A DNA stretch of 8,898 nt from an uncultured Lachnospiraceae bacterium (lineage in GTDB: Bacteria; Bacillota_A; Clostridia; Lachnospirales; Lachnospiraceae), in the NCBI GenBank assembly GCA_910588595.1, contig CAJUQU010000155.1:1-8898 (forward strand), in the 5' to 3' direction. Shown here piece by piece: positions 1 through 5,859 of the stretch. Positions within the stretch are counted from its first letter, which is position 1. The number at the start of each line of letters is the position of its first letter. The translations under genes were made by a program, and so were the position numbers. The notes under the pieces are model-generated. The model was not told the DNA's origin. It did not search any database and saw only the letters and a list, made by a program, of their open reading frames with translations.

Positions 1-778
1 CCTTTTTGATGATCTTGCGCGTCAGATCCCCCGGCACCTTCAATGTCCGATACAATCCTGTGACAAAGGCGTACGGCGCATTCTCACCGCGGCTCTTTCT
101 GTGGACGCCGATCACCGTGATCAGCATTTCCACATACCGGGAGAGGACTGTCGCGATCGCAGCGCCGATCACCCCGAGCGCCGGTGCGCCGAATTTCCCG
201 TAGATCAGGATATAATTGAACAGCAGATTTACAATAACAGCTGCTATTCCCGCTTTCATGGGCAGCAGCGTCTGTCCGCACTCGCGCAGCGTGCTCGAAT
301 AGATCTGCACCGCCGCAAAAGCCGGCAGACCGATCAGCATGACTTTCAGATAGCGCTCCCCGTACAGGAGCGTCGCAGCGATACTCTCCGCCGATCCGCC
401 CCCTTTCAGGTAAGCACCGATCAGCGCCGTCCCGCAGCCCAGAAAGAGAACCGTCGTCAGCGCTGTTATGACTGTGACCATCCAGAACTTAAAACGCATC
501 GTCTGGCGCACACCCTCATGGTTTCCCTGCCCGAAATACTGCGCCGTGAAGATGCCCGCACCGGACACGCCGCCAAAAATGCACAGATTGTAGACAAATA
601 TCAGCTGGTTGACGATCGCCACGCCCGACATCTGTTCAGTGCCGACCTGCCCGATCATAATGTTGTCAAGCAGGCTGACAAAGTTGGTGATCCCGTTCTG
701 TATCATGATCGGCACCGCGATCATCAGCACCATCTTGTAAAAGTCCCTGTCCCCAATGAATTTCGACCGTATCCTCAT
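1..778 (-). CDS. MATE-family multidrug/sodium efflux transporter, N-terminal part (cut by window edge)
   Basis: An open frame starts with ATG at 778 and runs off the left edge with 259 codons visible. Full-length MATE exporters are about 450 residues, so the N-terminal half and slightly more is present. The start follows GGAGG (784-788) by 5 nt. The typical N-terminal MATE stretch is readable: LLDNIMIGQVGTEQMSG at about residues 36-52, then AIVNQ and FGGVSGAGIFTAQYFGQG (68-85). Hydrophobic helices fall at about 16-36, 52-72, 98-122, 145-162, 176-193 and 198-222, with a basic loop near 226-232. The family exports cationic drugs or metabolites across the inner membrane using Na+ or H+ gradients; the substrate cannot be inferred here. 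The codons are much richer in G and C than the gene to its right, consistent with resident chromosome. It probably has its own promoter (860-888) and is insulated by the terminator at 952-988. Confidence 0.93.
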   Translation of the reverse strand, partial: MRIRSKFIGDRDFYKMVLMIAVPIMIQNGITNFVSLLDNIMIGQVGTEQMSGVAIVNQLIFVYNLCIFGGVSGAGIFTAQYFGQGNHEGVRQTMRFKFWMVTVITALTTVLFLGCGTALIGAYLKGGGSAESIAATLLYGERYLKVMLIGLPAFAAVQIYSSTLRECGQTLLPMKAGIAAVIVNLLFNYILIYGKFGAPALGVIGAAIATVLSRYVEMLITVIGVHRKSRGENAPYAFVTGLYRTLKVPGDLTRKIIKK

Positions 779-859
779 AATTTCCTCCACCTTTTTGCGT
801 ACGTTTCCATATAATGCTGCCGATTTCCGACCATATAAAGAAATGGCAGCATGAACTAC

Positions 860-888
860 ATCTTATCATTGTTTTGCGGGAAATACAA
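860..888 (-). promoter_or_regulatory. candidate promoter of the MATE gene
   Basis: On the minus strand a TTGTAT box (883-888) is followed after 17 nt by TAAGAT (860-865). A TG one base upstream makes an extended -10. It sits about 80 nt upstream of the MATE start and downstream of the 952-988 terminator, so it would give the exporter independent transcription. A perfect TTGACA (911-916) lies further up but has no usable -10 at the right distance. Confidence 0.45.
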
Positions 889-951
889 GTGTGTCTTTCC
901 TGAAACGAAATGTCAACGACTTTTTAGTATCCCTCTGCGTTTCATTGCATG

Positions 952-988
952 AAAAAAAGCCACTGTAGATTTCTCCACAATGACTCTT
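952..988 (-). terminator. strong rho-independent terminator (minus strand)
   Basis: Read on the minus strand, 974-988 pairs with 955-969 in a continuous 15-bp stem, including four G-U pairs. The loop is GAAA (970-973) and the 3' side runs into seven Ts (952-958). On the plus strand no T-run follows, so it works one way. It lies about 75 bp past the stop of the kinase gene at 1063 and ends that transcript before the MATE gene. A weaker TCAGGT/ACCTGA inverted repeat at about 1022-1036 lies between. Confidence 0.85.
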
Positions 989-1062
989 AGGTCATATGTA
1001 TATAATTCTTTTTACATAAACTCAGGTACAACCTGAAAGTTTCTGTTCTTACGAATTACAAT

Positions 1063-2034
1063 TCATGATAACGTGTACATTACTTCTCTTAATTCTTTTC
1101 CTTCGACATTGTCACCCATATATTTTTCTTTCCTGCTGTGAGCAAACTCATACGCAACTTTCATATTAGTAATCAGCTGCTGGCACTCTTCAAGACTTTC
1201 TCCGTTTGCAAGTTCCTCTCTGAAAAGCCAAATGACCGTTTCAATATACAAACAGCGCAATAAAATCTCACAAGGAATACCTACACCGTCACCAAGCTTT
1301 TGTACGAAATCAATTACTACATCCTTTGGCTCTAAGGTCAAATCATCTCTAAACTCATCAAGTATAAATCTCGATAAATCAAATACAGGGTCGCCCATTA
1401 CGCCTTTAGGGTCAATAACCGTATATCCTCCATTTTCATTTTTAAGTATATTCTCATGGTGCAAATCACCATGCAGCAGAAGATTGCGAGAATACTTTTT
1501 GCATATATCTGTAAGCATTCGCTCTGCACTGTCAAGATACTGATACAATGCTTCACAATCCTCACGATCCTTTGTACCCTTTTTGCCAGCTTCAAACCAT
1601 TCGGTGTATGTAGGGAATGTACTATCGGGCAAGTCAGTCTTGTGCAGTCCTTTAAATATTTCGCCTGCAATTTTAATACGTTCGTTGCGGGGAGCACTTT
1701 CATATAAAGTATAGGCAGGCACAATTCGTTCCATTATGTATACCTTATCATCAAATGAATACTCATAAAGTTTACAAAAATTCTCACCTTGAAACAATTT
1801 TAATGCCTGTATTTCCTTGTCAAAACCATTGTTGATAAGAATTTTGAGAATAACCTTACCATATCGTTTTGAAACCGCATAGAAAATCAGGCTGTTAGTG
1901 GAAAACTCTGACTTAAATTCTATTTCAGACAGCTCCCATTGTTTTTTGTATTTCTCTACAATACTGATTCGTTCGTTAAAACTTTCTGTACCTAACTTTT
2001 TTAAAAATCGCTCCGCTATAATATCAGTCAGCAA
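1063..2034 (-). CDS. aminoglycoside/hydroxyurea phosphotransferase, APH(6)-like kinase
   Basis: I placed the start at the TTG at 2034, giving 323 residues, because GAGAGG lies about 10 nt upstream. A TTG at 2064 would add 10 residues but has no clear ribosome site. The protein has the APH fold: a probable ATP-binding Lys64 in VILKIL, the hinge MERIVPAY (101-108), the catalytic loop LLHGDLHHENIL with Asp190 and Asn195, and the metal-binding VIDPKGVMGDPVFDLSRFI with Asp208. The IDPKG-x-x-GDP form, instead of the usual DFG-like IDW, is characteristic of the APH(6)/hydroxyurea kinase family, whose members inactivate streptomycin or hydroxyurea by O-phosphorylation in the cytoplasm. The real substrate is unproven. 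Base composition is clearly more AT-rich than the MATE gene, suggesting acquisition. It stands alone, just outside the att-like site at 2096-2117, and ends before the 952-988 terminator. No convincing promoter is visible; it could lie within the neighbouring element end. Confidence 0.85.
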   Translation of the reverse strand: MLTDIIAERFLKKLGTESFNERISIVEKYKKQWELSEIEFKSEFSTNSLIFYAVSKRYGKVILKILINNGFDKEIQALKLFQGENFCKLYEYSFDDKVYIMERIVPAYTLYESAPRNERIKIAGEIFKGLHKTDLPDSTFPTYTEWFEAGKKGTKDREDCEALYQYLDSAERMLTDICKKYSRNLLLHGDLHHENILKNENGGYTVIDPKGVMGDPVFDLSRFILDEFRDDLTLEPKDVVIDFVQKLGDGVGIPCEILLRCLYIETVIWLFREELANGESLEECQQLITNMKVAYEFAHSRKEKYMGDNVEGKELREVMYTLS

Positions 2035-2095
2035 TTTGAATCCGCCTCTCTCCTGTTTGTTCAATTCCAGTTTAGCTACTAACTATCTTAACTTT

Positions 2096-2117
2096 CCTTG
2101 ATTTTCAAGGCTTTGCG
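2096..2117 (+). repeat. left att-like core site of a decayed integrative element
   Basis: CCTTGA-ttt-TCAAGG (2096-2110) is a short inverted repeat like the core of a tyrosine-recombinase site. The stretch ATTTTCAAGG-CT-TTGCG (2101-2117) recurs in the same orientation at 5860-5876 with only the two middle bases changed. It lies about 90 bp beyond the stop of an integrase remnant, the usual relation of int to its attachment site. Assignment as attL or attR is inference. Confidence 0.5.
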
Positions 2118-2139
2118 GTATGTTTAACCTTAATATATG

Positions 2140-2190
2140 TATCCTTTTCCCTTGTTTTTGCCCTCATGGGCAGGTTACAAGGGAAAGTTT
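2140..2190. repeat. arm-like repeat cluster at left element end
   Basis: Positions 2146-2168 (TTTCCCTTG, T-run, GCCCTCATG) match 5761-5783 at 21 of 23 bases in the same orientation. TATCCTTTTCCCT (2140-2152) is repeated inverted at 5799-5811. The block is itself a dyad, with CCCTTG/CAAGGG outside and GCCC-tcat-GGGC inside (2161-2171). Such repeats near both ends resemble integrase arm-binding sites. A terminator role is less likely, as no clear T-run follows on the minus strand. Confidence 0.5.
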
Positions 2191-2203
2191 TTCTTATCCA
2201 GTT

Positions 2204-2362
2204 TTAATTCATTCCTACAACCTTATCCAAGAGTTTTGTAGATTCTCGCTTAGCCTCCCTTGTAGCGTGCGCATAGACATTCATGGTAGTACTTACGTCC
2301 GAGTGTCCTAAAAGTTCCTGCACATCTTTTGATTGTGCCCCGTTTGATAACAGGTTCGTTAG
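2204..2362 (-). pseudogene. 3' remnant of a tyrosine recombinase (integrase)
   Basis: About the last 50 codons of a site-specific tyrosine recombinase, ending at TAA (2204-2206). The readable tail is NLLSNGAQSKDVQELLGHSD, then VSTTMNVYAHATREAKRES, then KLLDKVVGMN. It holds the LGHS histidine box and the nucleophile tyrosine of NVYAH. The preceding HxLRHT box, the upstream catalytic residues and the whole DNA-binding half are missing. Upstream of about 2360 the frame reads unrelated hydrophobic sequence, so the gene was cut by deletion or rearrangement and cannot encode an active enzyme. Its end faces the att-like site at 2096-2117, as expected for the element's own integrase. Confidence 0.8.
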
Positions 2363-2506
2363 CATAATCAGTACATTTAGGGCAGATAAGGATAACAAAG
2401 ACGGACAGAAATAAAAGGATTGCTAATAAAACAACTATAAAACAGCCAGAAAATTGTTTCCAATATGCTGAAAGCACATTTCGCTGGATACCTTCGGAGA
2501 TCCCAC

Positions 2507-2590
2507 GCAGTATTGGCGAAGGCAATGGCACATTGACTTTGGCAATACTGCTAGGGGGTTATCATCTATGGCAGAGCCAAGATGATAACC
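2507..2590 (+). other. oriT-like double inverted repeat upstream of a mobilisation gene
   Basis: Two perfect inverted repeats lie in tandem just before the mob remnant. GCAGTATTG (2507-2515) pairs with CAATACTGC (2543-2551). GGTTATCATCT (2557-2567) pairs with AGATGATAACC (2580-2590), and inside that TGGC (2569-2572) pairs with GCCA (2576-2579) around an AGA loop. TAGGGGGTT joins the two. MobV/Pre-type relaxases commonly nick at hairpin-bearing sites next to their own gene, so this is best read as the element's transfer origin. The second hairpin could instead regulate mob translation. The 140 bp to its left (2363-2506) shows nothing I recognise. Confidence 0.55.
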
Positions 2591-2624
2591 GCACTGTTCC
2601 AATATGAAATCAGGGAGGAAGGAC

Positions 2625-2745
2625 ATGGGTGAAATCTCTTTCAGCAACCACATCAGCAATAAGAAAAGCGCAATCAACAGCAAGGCAAAACTTGCAGGGG
2701 TTGCAAAACACAATCTGAGAAAGTACCGTTCGCAGAATTATGTCT
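2625..2745 (+). pseudogene. 5' remnant of a MobV/Pre-type plasmid mobilisation (relaxase) gene
   Basis: ATG at 2625 follows GGGAGGAAGG by a few bases and opens MGEISFSNHISNKKSAINSK, then AKLAGVAKHNLRKYRSQNY. This matches my memory of the N-terminus of mobilisation/recombination (Mob/Pre) proteins from Firmicute mobilisable transposons, where the KHN-R-K-Y part precedes the relaxase active site. After about 40 codons the homology stops at roughly 2735-2745. The frame then runs into the tail of the convergent kinase gene and ends at TAA 2787-2789. The protein would lack all catalytic residues, so it is a dead fragment. It dates the arrival or rearrangement of the cassette to its right as later than the mobilisation module. 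Confidence 0.7.
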
Positions 2746-2746
2746 A

Positions 2747-3643
2747 TCAGACGGTGCAGCCCTTAAAATCCCTTGTCATCTTGCTATAAATATCCCCCAC
2801 CTGTTCCTCACTACCGCCATGCAGATAGTGGTGCCAAAAGAGAAAAGAAGTGATAACATTTGCAGCGTTCATGTGCCGTATAATATCTTGCCTCTGGATT
2901 TGTTTCCCAGAAAGCTTCCAGATTGCACTAACATAATAATCCAGGAAAACCGTATCATCGATCCGGATACCATCTCCGCCTAATCTGCTCAGAAAAAAGC
3001 TCAAGTCCCCGGACGCTCCGCCAAGATCGACTCCCTGCCAGTCACATAGTAAAATATTTCCATTTTCGTCTTCCAATAAATTATCCCAATGAAAATCACC
3101 ATGAATCAGCACACGCTCTTCGGAATCGTGCCATGCGATAAGATCATTTATTTTGCCTGCTATTTCCTCCAGTTGATTTTCATGAAACGAACCTGAATGT
3201 TCAGCCAGTACACTTTTCCATCCGCATAAGCATTCCGTAATCTTTTGGTCGGATAGCGGTTCTGCCTTCTGCTGCTCCTTGCACATAAAAGACGGTGGGG
3301 CGTCTGTATGTAATGCAGCCAATGACTTTGTAATTTTTTGAATCAATTCTGCATTAATAGTATGGCGTTGAGGGCGGCAATACTTTTTCATGAAGATAAT
3401 GATTTCATTTTCAGAAGTTTCAGCTCGCAGCACTTCAGGAAGATAGATTCTTGGCCGTGTCATCTGATTTCGGTAAAATAACGCTTCCCGTGTATAAGCG
3501 GCAAATAGTTCTTCTTTCAGTTTTTCATGAACCACATGTTTCAAAACATACTTTCCATCAATTTCGTAAACATCTGCGCCGCTCTTTCCGACTTTGATTT
3601 CCATAACATTGTGTCCGTTTAAATACTCATTGACATTCATCAT
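2747..3643 (-). CDS. APH/choline-kinase-family phosphotransferase, last gene of MerR cassette
   Basis: 298 residues from ATG 3643, which follows GGAGG (3648-3652). A second ATG directly after, at 3640, has 7-nt spacing and may be used instead. The start overlaps the TGA of the hydrolase gene as ATGA, so translation is coupled. The APH kinase fold is clear: probable ATP-binding Lys35 in YVLKHV, hinge IIIFMKKYC (81-89), catalytic loop VLIHGDFHWDNLL with Asp183 and Asn188, metal-binding ILLCDWQGVDLGGASGDLSFF with Asp201, and helical C-terminal residues typical of small-molecule kinases. Known relatives phosphorylate aminoglycosides, macrolides or metabolites such as choline or homoserine. This one does not look close to APH(3') or to the APH(6)-type kinase at 1063-2034, so the substrate is unknown. 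Context with a MerR activator and a hydrolase points to detoxification. The gene is complete, and its 3' end abuts the broken mob gene with no terminator visible. Confidence 0.88.
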   Translation of the reverse strand: MMNVNEYLNGHNVMEIKVGKSGADVYEIDGKYVLKHVVHEKLKEELFAAYTREALFYRNQMTRPRIYLPEVLRAETSENEIIIFMKKYCRPQRHTINAELIQKITKSLAALHTDAPPSFMCKEQQKAEPLSDQKITECLCGWKSVLAEHSGSFHENQLEEIAGKINDLIAWHDSEERVLIHGDFHWDNLLEDENGNILLCDWQGVDLGGASGDLSFFLSRLGGDGIRIDDTVFLDYYVSAIWKLSGKQIQRQDIIRHMNAANVITSFLFWHHYLHGGSEEQVGDIYSKMTRDFKGCTV

Positions 3644-4431
3644 TTTGCCTCCATAAGTCCAAACAATTCTCGCATCCACTCAATGGAAATACGGATATAG
3701 TTATAATCCCGTCTTCGCATAGGTGTTGCCCAAATAGTGCTATCACACCAGGATTCACCATGTTGTCCTTTTGAAAAGATGTGCATTTCAAATGGGATTT
3801 CGTGTTTTTTCAAATTCTCAGCATAATACAGCACATTTTCAACATTTGTTAGCTTGTCCTCAAAGGTATTGTACAAAAAAGTCGGCGGTGTATATTTACT
3901 GACCTGTTCATCACAGGATACAAGTTTTAACCTTTCCTCCTCATCATAGCCGACATGGTCTTTCAGAAACATTCTGCAATGATTAAGTCTTGATGTCAGG
4001 ATAGCATAACACAGAATGACTGCATCTGGTCGGCATTTCTCATCACCCAGTTTATGCCAAAGAGTACTTACACTGGCGCACAAATGACCACCCGCTGAAA
4101 ATCCGCATATTGCAATACCGCTTTCCATAATTCCCCATTCCCAAGCATGTTCCCGAACCAATCGTATAGCTGACATCAGATCCTGCTGTGGTTCTGGAAA
4201 ATGGTGCGGTTCCACACTATAGTTCAGAACAGCGGCATGAAACCCGGCAGCGTTGTACTGTAGTGCTATCCTATCTTGGTCAGAATCTACCAATTTCGTA
4301 TACCCCCCGCCCGGTGCAATTATAACAATCGGTCTGGGGTTGTCACTTTTCTCCACCAGATATAACTGTAACGATGGCATAAAACCGTATTCTGTTTGGT
4401 AATCTCTCACATTTACTTCAAAGTATCGCAT
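3640..4431 (-). CDS. alpha/beta-hydrolase (esterase/lipase, Aes/BD-FAE-like)
   Basis: 263 residues from ATG 4431, preceded by AGGTGG (4439-4444) at 7 nt. The catalytic triad is complete: the nucleophile elbow GFSAG (110-114, Ser112), Asp192 in TFEDKLTNVEN, and His224 in FSKGQHG. The oxyanion-hole segment IAPGGGY (38-44) corresponds to HGGG of the hormone-sensitive-lipase-like family. There is no signal peptide or membrane helix, so it is cytoplasmic. Family members hydrolyse carboxylic esters such as acetylated sugars or xylan side chains, and some serine-dependent relatives hydrolyse macrolide lactones. The active site does not reveal which applies. It is the first gene after the MerR-type promoter at 4476-4506 and overlaps the downstream kinase gene, so both proteins are made together. 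A carbohydrate esterase role is the main alternative to a detoxification role. Confidence 0.88.
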   Translation of the reverse strand: MRYFEVNVRDYQTEYGFMPSLQLYLVEKSDNPRPIVIIAPGGGYTKLVDSDQDRIALQYNAAGFHAAVLNYSVEPHHFPEPQQDLMSAIRLVREHAWEWGIMESGIAICGFSAGGHLCASVSTLWHKLGDEKCRPDAVILCYAILTSRLNHCRMFLKDHVGYDEEERLKLVSCDEQVSKYTPPTFLYNTFEDKLTNVENVLYYAENLKKHEIPFEMHIFSKGQHGESWCDSTIWATPMRRRDYNYIRISIEWMRELFGLMEAK

Positions 4432-4475
4432 AAATAAACCACCTTTCTCATTTTATTTTGATACAGTTCTCCTGG

Positions 4476-4506
4476 ATTATAACCTGTTTGAGAAAAGTGG
4501 TGTATA
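4476..4506 (-). promoter_or_regulatory. MerR-type promoter with 19-nt spacer before the hydrolase-kinase pair
   Basis: On the minus strand TATACA (4501-4506) is followed after 19 nt by a consensus TATAAT (4476-4481). Such over-long spacers are the hallmark of promoters activated by MerR proteins, which untwist the DNA. The spacer holds an imperfect dyad, CCnnTTT...AAAnnGG (4483-4500), a plausible operator. It starts within 11 nt of the regulator's stop codon and 45 nt upstream of the hydrolase start, so it separates regulator from enzymes. Confidence 0.65.
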
Positions 4507-4516
4507 ATTGGAAGGT

Positions 4517-5251
4517 TTATATTTTTTTCATATCTGCCAAAAGATGACAGAGCGTATCTGCTTGCGTTCTTGTTCTTATCAATGATTTTAGATACTGATC
4601 CGCCCTGGATCGTAATTCTGCGTCTTCTACAATACCAAGAAGGAACCCTGTAGCTTTCTGGTCCAGTCCATCATCATACGCAGTTAAAAACCGTAGAATT
4701 GCCATGCAACTGTAACCGATGTCCAGCAAAAACCGTATCACATACATCCGCCTTATTTCATCGGTTTGGTATCGCCGTCGAGAATACGGTTCTTTCTGTG
4801 CAAGCAGACTATTACGTTCCCAGTTACGAATGGTTTCAGGTGTCACACCAAGCAATTCAGCTGCCTCTTTTCTAGAATATTTTTTTTCGTCATTTTCATC
4901 TTTACCTATTTGCTTTGTCACAATGGATACCGCCTTTTTTGTTCGGGTGATATCCTGTTCAACAGCCTGTAGATAATTCTGTGCCGCTCTGTCATATGCT
5001 TCTAAATTCCAATCTTTAGCTGCGGCTATTATATTCATGCTTATTTTACGAAGGCGTGTATTCACAAACCCACCGAAAACCAGACTGCATACCTGTATCT
5101 GATAAATATGATGCTCATTAAATACTCGGTATTGATTCGGCATTCTTTCTACAGGTTCCAAAAATCCGATTCTTTCATAAAACCTAATGGTTCCAGCCTT
5201 AACTCCAGTCTTTGCCGATATCTCTTTTATAAAATAGCATGAGTTGATCAA
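4517..5251 (-). CDS. tandem MerR-family regulator (two MerR DNA-binding domains in one chain)
   Basis: I placed the start at TTG 5251, six nt after a perfect AAGGAG, giving 244 residues. An ATG at 5272 would add seven but has no ribosome site. The first MerR helix-turn-helix spans about 7-60 (FIKEISAKTGVKAGTIRFYE, then RIGFLEP, then NQYRVF). The linker from about 65 to 120 is helical. A second, separate MerR head follows at about 125-192 (YSRKEAAELLGVTPETIRNWE, then RRRYQTDEIRRMYVIRFL). The C-terminal 50 residues are helical. Usual MerR proteins have one head and dimerise; here both heads are in one polypeptide, so it may act as a monomeric pseudo-dimer or bridge two sites. There is no conserved cysteine set for metals, so a small organic ligand is more likely. 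It probably activates the promoter at 4476-4506 just downstream. It is complete, and its substitution-rich first head may have diverged. Confidence 0.85.
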   Translation of the reverse strand: MINSCYFIKEISAKTGVKAGTIRFYERIGFLEPVERMPNQYRVFNEHHIYQIQVCSLVFGGFVNTRLRKISMNIIAAAKDWNLEAYDRAAQNYLQAVEQDITRTKKAVSIVTKQIGKDENDEKKYSRKEAAELLGVTPETIRNWERNSLLAQKEPYSRRRYQTDEIRRMYVIRFLLDIGYSCMAILRFLTAYDDGLDQKATGFLLGIVEDAELRSRADQYLKSLIRTRTQADTLCHLLADMKKI

Positions 5252-5310
5252 TTTTTTCTCCTTACCCCACATTCAAAACATAAAGAGTATCAAAATCCGT
5301 CCCTTTTGTT

Positions 5311-5532
5311 TTATTCATTTCTTATATGTTTTAATTCATGACAAAATCTGAACCTCTTCTTTAGAGAATCACCCATACCATCAACAACAACTTCAGGTGT
5401 CAAATCAATATCCAGAATCAAATCTTGCGCTACTTCCTTCAGCGGTGGCTTCTGCTTATAACGGCTAAACGCCGCACAGAGTATTTTCCTATTAGTGCAT
5501 CCGGCCAATTCTAAAGCATTATACCATACTTC
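5311..5532 (-). pseudogene. unidentified coding-like fragment upstream of merR
   Basis: A minus-strand frame open from 5532 to the TAA at 5311-5313 reads EVWYNALELAGCTNRKIL..., then QDLILDIDLTPEVVVDGMGD and a basic tail ending ELKHIRNE. The residue mix looks like real protein, but there is no start with a ribosome site. The frame is closed upstream by a TGA (5533-5535) and again near 5600. It may be the 3' end of an older gene displaced when the cassette arrived, or part of a long merR leader. I do not recognise the family. Confidence 0.3.
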
Positions 5533-5547
5533 TCAAAAACTAAACAA
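5518..5547 (-). promoter_or_regulatory. candidate promoter for the merR gene
   Basis: TTGTTT (5542-5547) and a perfect TATAAT (5518-5523) with an upstream TG (extended -10) are 18 nt apart on the minus strand. If used, merR would have a leader of about 260 nt containing the 5311-5508 reading frame. The -10 coincides with codons Trp-Tyr-Asn of that frame, so it may be chance. No better promoter is seen nearer the merR start. Confidence 0.4.
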
Positions 5548-5558
5548 GAATATAAAAC

Positions 5559-5666
5559 TTAATCTTTTTTCAGCTTCCAGCAGTCAATCCGCAAAAGATA
5601 CCTTATGGTAGTTGCTATATCTATACTGTTGTGGTCTATATTGTATCCTGCACATATGATATTCAT
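5559..5666 (-). CDS. possible small protein, 35 residues, unknown
   Basis: ATG 5666 follows AAGGAAAGGAC with eight nt from AGGA to the start. The frame encodes a 35-residue polar peptide (MNIICAGYNIDHNS..., basic end WKLKKD) and stops with TAA at 5559-5561. It has no signal peptide, no membrane helix and no motif I know. Just upstream, on the same strand, another short open stretch ends EELIENAFTIF before a stop at about 5690. The pair may be the decayed small genes often found near element ends. The ribosome site is the only real support, so chance is possible. Confidence 0.25.
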   Translation of the reverse strand: MNIICAGYNIDHNSIDIATTIRYLLRIDCWKLKKD

Positions 5667-5760
5667 CTTATTAGTCCTTTCCTTAAAAAATTGTGAAAGC
5701 ATTTTCAATCAATTCTTCATGTCCTGTTCATTTCATGTTATAATTTGTTACAGATTTTTC

Positions 5761-5812
5761 TTTCCCTTATTTTTGCCCTTATGAGGGTTCGTAACATGAG
5801 GGAAAAGGATAT
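5761..5812. repeat. arm-like repeat cluster at right element end
   Basis: 5761-5783 repeats 2146-2168 at 21 of 23 bases in direct orientation, and 5799-5811 (AGGGAAAAGGATA) is the perfect inverted copy of 2140-2152. Further copies of the AAGGGAAAG / AAGGGCAAA theme follow to about 5837. The cluster lies 50-100 bp inside the right att-like site, mirroring the left end. The rest of 5667-5760 shows nothing identifiable apart from the short frame noted upstream of the 35-residue ORF. Confidence 0.5.
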
Positions 5813-5859
5813 GACACAAGGGAAAGCGTAAGGGCAAACTCACATGCTATAAATGTAAC

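Noticed and set aside
101..814. Long plus-strand open frame of 237 codons
   Set aside because: It is antisense to the MATE gene, whose translation shows clear family motifs and membrane helices; the plus frame is Arg/His-rich shadow sequence.
911..916. Consensus TTGACA on the minus strand upstream of MATE
   Set aside because: The hexamer 17 nt downstream is CACACT, and no TATAAT-like box occurs at 16-18 nt.
1398..1724. Minus-strand 108-codon frame inside the APH(6)-like gene
   Set aside because: It is a +1 shadow of the kinase frame; the kinase has intact catalytic motifs throughout.
2140..2190. Dyad CCCTTG...CAAGGG as an integrase terminator
   Set aside because: The interrupted stem lacks a clear T-run on either strand, and the near-copy at the other element end favours recombinase arm sites.
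2435..2713. Minus-strand hydrophobic frame of 92 codons across the oriT-like region
   Set aside because: It crosses strong inverted repeats and is antisense to the mob start; no ribosome site and no family resemblance.
4719..4976. Plus-strand frames opposite the tandem MerR gene
   Set aside because: Shadow frames; the opposite strand encodes two well-formed MerR domains.
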